Positions 41,226-49,568 of a stretch of DNA of 64,000 bases are shown one piece after another. The stretch lies in the NCBI GenBank assembly GCA_022606425.2, contig JAHDVF020000016.1:712501-776500 (forward strand). Reading direction: 5' to 3'. The position numbers and the translations under genes are program-made. This DNA is from Lepidostoma basale (Eukaryota; Arthropoda; Insecta; Trichoptera; Lepidostomatidae). Below the pieces are notes generated by a model that saw nothing but the letters and a program-made list of their open reading frames with translations, ran no database searches and was not told the DNA's origin. The stretch's first letter is position 1. Each line of letters begins with the position of its first letter.

Positions 41226-41634
41226 AGAAATATCCGAAAGATAAATGAAGCAGAGAATATTGTAAGATTGTTCTGGAACATGTGACCATAATTGAAGAAT
41301 TAAGAGCCATAATATTTTTTGCACTTTGGAATATATTTCCGGGAGAATTTTTCTCAGGGTGCCGTTTTGCAATGGTCGCTACAGATGGAGAAAATCCTTA
41401 ATTTGCGGGGACCAATGAGCGACGGAGAGGGACGTAAACCGCCACGTCTGATGACAAAATGGTTACACTGGCCGGGTGCCCTCTGGAAATAGATCCGCAG
41501 TGCGATTGTCTTCCACCTCAACCGATAAACCGGCCGTCGGCGCCCCGTTAAACGATTACCTCCAATTACTTCGCTGATTGATAATGCTATCCATTATAGT
41601 GTACTCGTATACCATTTTTTTAATATGGCCGAGC
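41226..41634. other. no gene seen
   Basis: Unique; GC-richer at 41400-41560. Confidence 0.45.
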
Positions 41635-42135
41635 CATAGAGGGCTCCCTCCGCTTACCCGAAGCTGTTATAGGCGCAGCGGCGCCTTTCGTTAGCTTCAC
41701 TCGTGCACTCCCTAGGCCCGCCCCCCGTCCATGCGGGACTTACGTTAAAAAAAATATATATATATTTGAAACCAAGGGGGACCCAGACCACATTTAAGCT
41801 ACGCTACCCCCCCCTCTATGTCCCGCCGTACACACATAGCAATACAACAGCGAAAGCAAATACACAATTGATACATAAATAACATATGTTAGAGAAAGAA
41901 TAAATAAAAAAAGAAATAATGCACAGCAGGAGGCACAGGAGGGAGGGGAGAGACAAAATGCAGGATGGGGGAAATAAGGAAATTTATTTAATGTGTGGAC
42001 AAAGGAAGGTAACATAGGAAGTTTATTCTATATTTATTGAAGAGAAGAAAATAATGCAATTGAACTAAGCAGGAGGAGGATGAGGTCCGGCATTGCGGAT
42101 CAGTGTCCTCTCCCCCCAGCAAGATAATCGGCACC
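41635..42135 (+). repeat. dispersed repeat Y, copy 2
   Basis: CCGCTTACCCGAAGCTGTTA, GCAGCGGCGCC and CCCTAGGCCCGCC match 60589-60660. Farther down, ACCCCCTCAAAGGGGC matches CACCCCCTCATAGGGG near 60820. The two shared blocks in the same order suggest one long element. Confidence 0.6.
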
Positions 42136-42189
42136 CCCTCAAAGGGGCAAGTGAGGAAAATGGATTTACTATGACATGTTCAGAAGGTT

Positions 42190-42303
42190 AGCCAGAAGGG
42201 GTAGGCTGATATAATGAACTCCCACACTGTTTCATCCTGATATACTTTTATGATTGGCGACATCGATTTCTTTGATTTCTCGTGTGGCCGACATTTAATA
42301 TTT
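42190..42303 (-). mobile_element. R-GTTA tail fragment
   Basis: Complement of SAYPF, the TGTGGGAGTTCATTATATCA region and INxKCRPHEKSKKS-like end; decayed. Confidence 0.55.
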
Positions 42304-42329
42304 GTTTCTTTCTTCTTCTTCTTCTCTTA

Positions 42330-42830
42330 TAAATGAAAGCGAAAATGGCCGTTCACAGTGGAGTTCTGGTGCCAACCCTTATGTATGGAAGCGAAGCATG
42401 GAACTGGCAGAAGAAAGATGAGAGCAGAATAAATGCGGTAGAGATGAGGTCCTTAAGACGTATGTGTGGTAGATCGATGTACGACAGAATCTCAAATGCT
42501 GATATAAGAAAGGAATGTAGAGCGGAGGAAGGTATTATGAACAAAATTATGAAAATATCGCTGCGTTGGTTCGGACATATGGAGCGCATGGATGGAGAAA
42601 GAATGGTTAAGAAAGTATACGTTAATGATGTAAATGGAGTACGAAGTCGAAGTAGACCGAATTAAGGTTGGTCATGTTAGAAGCCGGAAGAAACGACGTG
42701 CGTGTATGACTCGCTGTATGAATGTGGAGGAAGCTAGAGAGGTACGTCGGGATAGAGGAGTGTGGCGGTTCATTCTCTCTGCCTTCCCCTGCGGGGAAAC
42801 GGCTTGATGGTTTGTTGTTATTGTTTCTTG
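42330..42830 (+). mobile_element. R-TTG 3' end
   Basis: Open frame 42333-42665: MKAKMAVHSGVLVPTLMYGS, EAWNWQKKDESRINAVEMRS, ADIRKECRAEEGIMNKIMKI, VNDVNGVRSRSR. A deletion removes RPRKTWHDQ; the end follows in another frame with a TTTGTTGTTATTG tail. Confidence 0.85.
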
Positions 42831-42832
42831 AA

Positions 42833-43066
42833 GATCGATGTGAAACTCCGTATTAAAATATGAATAAAAACGTATGTTTTCTAGTAGTATTATTAATCTA
42901 TATGTGAATGACACGTTTCGCCTGGCTAAAGCATTATCAAATGTACATTTGGTAATCTCTTAGCCAGACGAAATATGCCACTTACACAAAATATAATATA
43001 ATATAATATAATAAAACTTCTAGAAAACAGACGTTTTCATTCGTAATAATTATTTAATATTTTGTA
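42833..43066. repeat. family A palindrome
   Basis: Arms from GTGAAACTCCGTATTAAAAT to its partial complement at TCATTCGTAATAATTATTT. Minus core near 42947-42912: UUGAUAA, U, GCUUUAGCCAGGC, GAAAC, GU, GUC. Plus arm has GAAAU. An AATAT microsatellite lies in the right arm. Confidence 0.7.
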
Positions 43067-43074
43067 TCAAAATC

Positions 43075-43262
43075 ATCTCATTATACATCTCATGTCAGCT
43101 TAGAATCCAAGGTAACTCCAAGGTATTTGATTGTTTTGGTCCGAGGAACGTCTTGGCAGAACATTTTTATGTTGGGAATGTTTGGAGGAATGTGTCTTTT
43201 ACCGAAAAGAGTTGCTGTGATTTTACTCGGGTTGATGGTAATGCGCCAGTTTCTGCACCACC
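43075..43262 (-). mobile_element. Jockey-type RT fragment
   Basis: Minus frame: WCRNWRITINPSKITATLFG, KRHIPPNIPNIKMFCQDVPR, TKTIKYLGVTLDSKLT, stop. This is the region after the YADD box (WRI..NPSK, KYLGV.LD..LT) of Jockey-like reverse transcriptases. The catalytic boxes are missing. Confidence 0.7.
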
Positions 43263-43859
43263 ACCAGCTCTAGCAAGTCGGCCTGTTTTTGCACTCTGCG
43301 GGTCGCGAGAATTAATACTCTCCAAAATGGCAGAGTTCTCATAGAATCCCCTAATGTGTCTAAAGAAAGGGGTTAGTGTGAACCCATCCCTATTCATCTG
43401 CAAACTATTGATGTTTAGCATGCTCAAGAGGAATGCGGCGGGATGAACCCACGGATGGCTACCAAATTCTCTAATGTATCAAAAACATTTTCTGAACCCT
43501 CTCTTACATGAGCGAGTACCTCGTCTCGTGGGGACTCCATATCACCGAACCACATTCGAGCCTGCTCCGGACCAATGAGTTGTACGGTATTCGCAATACA
43601 TAGAGATTTCTGAAAACTAAAAAAAAATTCAGAAAATAAATCAAAAAATTTTCAATGCAACTTCACTACTCCCTCGATGTGAGAATGACAAATTTTCGGA
43701 TCTTTTGAACGTGAACGCTTTATAGTATCAATATATATATAATTTTAGTAACAATTATCTATTTGCAATAAACAAAATACCATAACTTCGGATGTCTGTG
43801 GGACACTGTTTAGGACAATAAAAATATGCTCGTGGAAACAAAGACAGGATCTACAAAAC
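43263..43859. other. no gene seen
   Basis: May include decayed continuation of the RT fragment on the minus strand to about 43440; otherwise unique. Confidence 0.4.
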
Positions 43860-44228
43860 ATGCATCTGACCCTTAATGACTTATGGAATCGAAACAAGAG
43901 CAGACACTGTCAGAACGAAACAACTCCTTAGAACAGCAGAAATGAAAACATTGTAACCTATCGTGGGTAGAACATAAAGATAGAATAGCTAACGAAGAAA
44001 TTCGCAGATCCTGCAAAATCGATGATATAGTGAGATCAAGTTGGCAGAGAAGACGATTCTGGAGGGACCACATCGAGAAGATGGACCCAGCGAGGATTCC
44101 CGAGATCGTGATGCATGAGACTCCAGAGGACCGTCGACTGCCAAAAAGATGGACGTCTTCATCACAGGACCAAAATTGGTATTCTGTCTAAACAGATCGC
44201 AAGATCTACGGAAAGAAGGCGAAGTAAA
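43860..44228 (+). mobile_element. R-GAA-3 3' end
   Basis: LMTYGIETRADTVRTKQLLR, TAEMKT, a frame change, DRIANEEIRRSCKIDDIVRS, RRRFWRDHIEKMDPARIPEI and LPKRWTSSSQDQ, then AGAAGGCGAAG. RT palm missing. Confidence 0.8.
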
Positions 44229-44552
44229 CATAACGAATAGGTCAAATGTAAAAAAATATGTTGAATGTATTTACTAATATAGCATCTTATACCATGTACG
44301 GGCGTCAAACTCATAAATCATTGGTCCGTTTTCCCTCGGGGCAACAAATTAAATTTCTCTAATACGGCCCTGTCCATGTTGGGAGGCAGCGCGTGGATAA
44401 CATATTAATGAACATATTTTAAAAGGAATTATCGAAATGGCCGTACTCACGCGGGCCGCAGGGAACAAACGTGTTATTATTAACAATGATGAAATGAAGA
44501 AAAGCGTAGAAATAATAATATCTACTTGAAAAATGAACTATTAGATACTTTA

Positions 44553-44688
44553 TGTTTGGTGTGTTTTTGGGTAACATCGTGTGATATAATAACTCCTTCT
44601 CGACCGACGTTTCGGACGTTTTCGACGTCGGTTGAGAAGGAGTTATCACACGGTGTTAACACCCGAAAACCCCAAAACACACCAAACA
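44553..44688. repeat. palindrome G
   Basis: Perfect-to-near-perfect arms: GTTTGGTGTGTTTTTGGG, AACTCCTTCTCAACCGACG and complements around GACGTTTTCGACG. The minus strand reads GAAAC, GUCG, GUC, GAGAAGGAG, like a hammerhead 3' half with helix I, but no CUGANGA box is present. Confidence 0.7.
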
Positions 44689-44734
44689 TATTGCTGCCAA
44701 CCGTGAAAATCTATGCTATTAGATACTTTGTTTG

Positions 44735-45016
44735 GATACTTAGAAAGAATGTACGAAGAAAGAATTGCGAAGAAAGTATACGCTAACGATGCAAATGGAG
44801 CACGAAATCTAGATAGACTGATCAAATCTTCGACTTCTTTCCTGCTTTAGCAAGGTTAGGTTAGGTTAGGTTAGGTTAGGTTAGATACTTAGAAATAATG
44901 CACGGAGAAAGAATTGCGAAGAAAGTAATATGCTAACGATGCAAAATGGAGCTCGAAATCTAGGTAGACTGATCAAATCTTCGACTTCTTCCTTGCTTTA
45001 GCAAGGTTAGGTTTAG
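44735..45016 (+). mobile_element. tandem R-type fragments with TTAGG tails
   Basis: Two successive copies of about 140 bases (ERMYEERIAKKVYANDANGA, then AGACTGATCAAATCTTCGAC and GCTTTAGCAAGGTTAGG). The first ends in six TTAGG units, the second in a short decayed run. Confidence 0.7.
44854..44884. repeat. interstitial (TTAGG)6
   Basis: Thirty-one bases of the arthropod telomere repeat, within a duplicated retroelement scrap. Confidence 0.9.
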
Positions 45017-45029
45017 GTCTTTAGACCTA

Positions 45030-45130
45030 TGTAGTCTGATCTACAGAGGGTTGCTTCTCCTGTGAGGTGGATTCCCGGCTGTCCTTCCATCTTTTCACAG
45101 GTCTTCCACGAGGACGAATCCCGTCAAGCT
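45030..45130 (-). mobile_element. R-GAA-3 scrap
   Basis: Minus strand reads LDGIRPRGRPVKRWKDSRES, T, then QEKQPSVDQTT: the end of the R-GAA-3 protein. Confidence 0.6.
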
Positions 45131-45149
45131 GATTATGTAGTGTAATATA

Positions 45150-45240
45150 CTGAGTAATAATTAAATAAAACGATGTTTTTTAACTACTTCCACTTTTGTC
45201 TTTATTTAGACTATATCGCTCTTATCCTGGGGTTCCTCAC
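45150..45240 (-). repeat. family D half copy
   Basis: AATTAAATAAAACGATG, TTAACTACTTCCACTTTTGT, then decayed core sequence. Confidence 0.65.
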
Positions 45241-45329
45241 GCGAACTCACAGTGTCTTGCTTGTTATCATCCTCCGTGTCTTTATCTCGGGAGTTAATCA
45301 ACTATCAAGTCAATCAAACAAATAATTAA

Positions 45330-45420
45330 AAATGTTGGTAGCGTGAGGAATTCAGAAAAGTATGTCAGAATAGAGCATGTAGCATTCATGGTGAGGTTCG
45401 ATTAGGTTAGTTAGTTAGTG
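45330..45420 (+). mobile_element. R-GTTA tail scrap
   Basis: VRNSEKYVRIEHV-like end and TTAGGTTAGTTAGTTAG. Confidence 0.5.
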
Positions 45421-45939
45421 AGAAGAGAGAGTTATTATCATTTTCAATAAAGCAACTTAAGGAATAAATTAACATGCGAATAATCATTAAGACAGCGTTG
45501 TTTTAAGATTGCAACTGCAGTGACCAGAAACAAATCTGAATGAAAGAAATGAAAATATTTGCAAAAAAAAACAGCAAAGTAAAGTCTTGGTATTGTTTTG
45601 GAGTCAAGTACGAAGGGAATAAATAAAAGTGTAATAAAAGAAAAGAGGAAAGAAACTCGAAAACAAAACAATCCGCGGATCAAAACAAAGGAACATCTGG
45701 TATCTGAATGCGACTGGATTCGTTTGCAATATTTCATAGTGCATTGTTATACTGGTGCAAGTCAGAAATAAATTTCAAACAAAACATAAAATATATCATA
45801 TATTACAAATTTTATTTTGGTATTCTTAAAGAGGTTCATGGAATGGCACCAATTATTACATTCGTCTGAAGTCTGAAATCCTCAAAACAAAACAATCTAT
45901 AATATATTTTCATAAGAATATTCTATTATATAATTGGTA
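45421..45939. other. no gene seen
   Basis: AT-rich; a 97-codon minus frame has no recognised motif. Confidence 0.45.
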
Positions 45940-46436
45940 GATAAACTAAGCTATGGAAGCGAAGCATGGAACTGGCAAAAGAAGGATGAAAGTAGAATAA
46001 ATGCAGTTGAAATGAGATCTCTTAGAAGAATGTGTGGATACTCTGTGTATGATAGAGTGCCGAATGAAAATATAAGAATTGAATGCGGTGCGAATGATGG
46101 TGTCATGAACAAAATAATGAAAGGATCATTAAGATGGTTTGGACATATGGAAAGAATGAATGAAGAAAGAATGGTAAAAAAATTATATGTTAATGATGTA
46201 AATGGAACCAGAAATAGAGGAAGACCGAGGAAAACGTGGCACGATCAAATAAATCAAATATTGAATGTCGGCCATGGGAGGAGTCAGAGAAATCGACGCG
46301 CGTGCATGACACGATGTATGAATGTTGAGGAATCGAGAGAAATATGTCAGGAAAGAAAAGTGTGGCAGTCCATTCTTTCTGCCTACCCTTTCGGGGAGAC
46401 GGCGTGATGGTTAGTTAGTTAGTTAGATAAACTAAA
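45940..46436 (+). mobile_element. R-GTTA 3' end with an uninterrupted frame
   Basis: Frame 45934-46407 without stops: YGSEAWNWQKKDESRINAVE, RVPNENIRIECGANDGVMNK, RWFGHMERMNEERMVKKLYV, NRGRPRKTWHDQINQILNVG, ACMTRCMNVEESREICQERK, SILSAYPFGETA. GTTA tail intact. The best preserved copy, with little divergence from 24505-25098 and 281-960. Confidence 0.88.
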
Positions 46437-46574
46437 TCTAGAACACAGTCTCATAAAAAATAATCTCAGAATAAATCAATCACCAAATAAACCTCTACAA
46501 TAATTGACTTGACTTGATTTATAAACCGTCTGTCGTTCTCACTATCTTTTGCCGTTCACATATATCCACGTCCA

Positions 46575-46780
46575 GCAATATTGTCGGTCCATCGAGCAAA
46601 GGGTACGTCTACTGCGTACTGGTTTTCCAACAAATATGGTCAGCTCACCACCACTAAAGCCTGCCTCTATCTCCAGAGCCACTTTTCTATCAGAAGAGAA
46701 ATAGTCAATGAAGCTGAAACTTTGTATGCAAGAAGATCTGACTCCAAGAGGTTTCAGGAGCTAGCCATGAGGTAGCTGCC
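46575..46780 (+). repeat. fragment possibly related to the hAT MITE core
   Basis: Frame SIRREIVNEAETLYARRSDS resembles the decayed frame at 26940 (VRGIAIRAEPL, ARRSKSK). Could be a transposase remnant. Confidence 0.35.
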
Positions 46781-46804
46781 CATTTAATTTCCTGCAATCA
46801 TTTC

Positions 46805-46975
46805 CTAAGTAATCATCACGCCAAGGGGTAGGCAGAAAGAATGAACCGACACACACTTATATCCTGACATACTTCTATAGCTTCTTAAAAAATCATAATA
46901 CAAAATACATCGTGTCGTGTATGCACATCTATTTCTCTAACTCTTCACGTAGCCGACATTTAATATTTGATTGAT
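46805..46975 (-). mobile_element. R-GTTA 3' scrap
   Basis: Complement of the last 160 bases: SAYPLG, VCVGSFFL, MHDTMYF and NIKCRLREELE-like codons, decayed. Confidence 0.6.
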
Positions 46976-46984
46976 CAATTATCA

Positions 46985-47225
46985 TTTTAAATAATGAAAA
47001 CAAAACAATTTTGATACAAAATTTCTTTATTATTATGTATTTAGTGTGCTTCCACTTGTGTTTATGTTCGACCGGTTTCGGCAGCTTGCTGCCATCTTCT
47101 GGTCAGCAAGTGTCTTCTGGTATAAATAGTCTCCTGGTCGAACATAAACACAAGCGGAAGCACACTAAATACATAATAATAAAGAAATTTTGTACCAATT
47201 TTTTTTTTGTTTTCATTATTTAAAA
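46985..47225. repeat. family E palindrome
   Basis: Arms AATAATGAAAACAAAACAAT to TTTATGTTCGACC and complements. One core, minus strand. The right centre is a rearranged half (CCTGGTCGAACATAAACAC). A relic core of the family is at 18030. Confidence 0.75.
47070..47101 (-). ncRNA. hammerhead-like core, family E
   Basis: CAGAAGA at 47101-47095 (U4 is A), one U, perfect 6-bp helix II GGCAGC/GCUGCC, GAAACC and GGUC forming a 3-bp stem III with cleavage after C. Helix I GAACAUAAACAC pairs with the palindrome's other arm. Confidence 0.5.
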
Positions 47226-48244
47226 TAAACTTCGACCAAGAAATTTCAATTAAAAATATCAGTAATCATTTTGTAAATTTCAGGTAATTGAGAACTAAAC
47301 AGAATTTTATATTTAAAAACAATTCCATAACATATACGTAAACTATAAATAAGATGAAACTCTGATATCAAAATACATCAGTATATGGGCGTTTTTCAAA
47401 AAGTTTGCTCGTTGCGTAATAATTCCACTACGTCACATTTGGCGTTCCACTAATACATCACGTCGCGTAGTGGATGTGACGTATGATGCCAGTATTGAAA
47501 CAAACTCCAAAATGCAGGTTTATGAATATGATTTTACTAAATATTACATTGAATTCAGATTCTAAATGTCGGTCATTTTTACCCATGAAAAGCTGTAAGT
47601 CAAACAATCAATACTTACATTATAGAATCACGTTCGTAGTGGAAAATAAAAACAGCACGTCGTGACGCCCGACCACTATTTCACATAACATAATGCGACT
47701 GGTGTCAATTTACGAACATGGCGACCGTTGACGAGCTATAAAATGTTGCCATCAATCAAATATATACTTAGTTTATAGTAAATTTTTCGTTTAAATCAGT
47801 ATATCGACGTAGCGTATACGGAATTTTCCACCAACGTCGTTTTGAGTGACTAAATAAAAACAGTATTTTATATTATTTTGAACTCTAATACGCTGTTATC
47901 TAGGAATATTATTGAATCTGGATCATATAATCCTTCCAAATAACATAAAACTCTTGGACAAGAAGTAGCTTATCAATGAATATTTTTCGTTTATAAAGTG
48001 CAAAAGGAGCGTGGGACACTAGAAAAATCACCACTTTTCTATCGTATATTCCCAATAATTAAGCAAAATAAACAGATATAAGTACTTTTGGATATGTGAA
48101 TAATCAATTTGTGAGTTATTCTGTTGTTTTGAGATATAAAAAAAACAGTTTTAAAATCAATAGCCTGCAGAATTACCTCGAAAGTCATAGGACATGTAGT
48201 TTTCGAGTAAACATTTTATTTGAAAAACACCCATATACGTAGAT
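47226..48244. other. no gene seen; short inverted repeat at 47415-47485
   Basis: CCACTACGTCACATTTGGCG and GTAGTGGATGTGACGTATG are an imperfect inverted pair, perhaps a tiny MITE. The rest is AT-rich and unique. Confidence 0.4.
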
Positions 48245-48405
48245 GTCTCAAATGCCGTTTTCTGAACCATGGCAGTCGAAATGCCAATCAGAGAAGAGAA
48301 CAAGTCGCTAGGCGCAAATGTCTATGGATCGGTCACACCCTGAGACAAAACCCAACCTGCATCGCTCAGGGCGCACTAGACTGACCCTCTGTGGATGAAA
48401 AGAGA
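48245..48405 (+). mobile_element. R-GAA-2 scrap
   Basis: SNAVF, TMAVEMPIRE, CLWIGHTLRQNPTCIAQGAL and D, with an indel. No tail. Confidence 0.7.
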
Positions 48406-48785
48406 AATTAATGAATATGAGAGTTTGATATAATTTTAAAAGAAGCATTTAAGAAATCGTAATGCAATGAGCAGAATATGTCTGACGACAATGTTCTGAT
48501 TCAAATGAAAAAAATGTGCTTGCGAACCATTATTGAAAAACTGTTTTGATTTCTGATTCGAGAATTTCAAATGAAATAAGGTTCGAAGATTTCGAATAAC
48601 GAATTCAGACTTGCCCACGTATATCCGTGTGCCATTACATCTGCGAGAGAAAATAATAATCCGAGTCTAGTCCTTCCATCAATGGCACCCCTCCTCCTCT
48701 ATTGAAATTGGAAGAGAGAGTGATCTTTGTACAGTGAGGACGCTATTTTTTTGGTCCAAATTTTTAATCAAATTTTGATAGTGAT

Positions 48786-49568
48786 ATGGCTCCAAAAGCG
48801 ACCCAGGCTTGGGAAACCGTCCTCGGCGCGATCGCGAGCCTGACTGAGCAGGTAACTGCATTACAAACCGATATTAAGTCATTAAATTGCAATATTCTGC
48901 AACAAAAGAAGATTATTGTCACACAAGGTGGCACGATCGAAAAATTGTGTGCCAAAATAATCTCACTAGAAGCCGCAAGCCGCGCTGAAAAGAAGGGGTC
49001 GGCAACCGCCGAACACCAAACCGCGGCACAGGCGACAGCTAAACCCTCAAAAAAAGCTAGATCTTCTGGTAGCCCTGGTCCTTCTACATCAAGTATCGCT
49101 GGAACATCTGGAAACGCCGGAATAACCAATAGTTCTGTACGGGAGACCAGGAAAGGGCAGAAATTAGCCAAGGAGCAGGCTCTGGTTCAAGCTGAGCCAA
49201 AAAATCAAGAAGTGTGGGTAACACAAACCCAAAAACGCAGGACACGTAAACGTGTCCCAGCGCCAGAGATAACCGGCACCAAAACGGACACGAACTTGCG
49301 GGCGGCAGCCCGGATCTTCTATATCCACGCGTGGAGATTTAGCCCCGACACAGAACCGGGAGCCGTGGCTGAATATTTGAAATCTGTGACAGGTGGCGAC
49401 ACATACACAGTCACCAGATTGACGAGTAGGAACTCCACATACTCGTCATACAAGATTGGTATACCGGACGAGGAAAAGGATATATTCCTTAATCCCGCCA
49501 CTTGGCCTACCGGTATTGCTGTGAACAAATTCAAGTTCTTTTTTGAAAAACACCCAACAGCAAAATGA
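48786..49568 (+). CDS. retrotransposon ORF1 protein
   Basis: 260 residues. Residues 12-66 form a likely coiled coil (VTALQTDIKSLN, then IEKLCAKIISLEAASRAEKK), as in ORF1 proteins that trimerise. Residues 70-130 are low-complexity, rich in Ala, Ser, Gly and Lys. The C-terminal part (about 175-260: IFYIHAWRFSPDTEPGAVAE, SSYKIGIPDEEKDIFLNPAT, WPTGIAVNKFKFFF) matches a domain I recognise in many insect LINE ORF1 products, thought to bind nucleic acid. No zinc knuckle. The first ATG after the 5' region is used. The stop overlaps the ORF2 start as ATGA. Confidence 0.88.
   Translation: MAPKATQAWETVLGAIASLTEQVTALQTDIKSLNCNILQQKKIIVTQGGTIEKLCAKIISLEAASRAEKKGSATAEHQTAAQATAKPSKKARSSGSPGPSTSSIAGTSGNAGITNSSVRETRKGQKLAKEQALVQAEPKNQEVWVTQTQKRRTRKRVPAPEITGTKTDTNLRAAARIFYIHAWRFSPDTEPGAVAEYLKSVTGGDTYTVTRLTSRNSTYSSYKIGIPDEEKDIFLNPATWPTGIAVNKFKFFFEKHPTAK

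Noticed and set aside
44854..44884. Chromosome end
   Set aside because: Only six TTAGG units, flanked on both sides by unique and repeat sequence.
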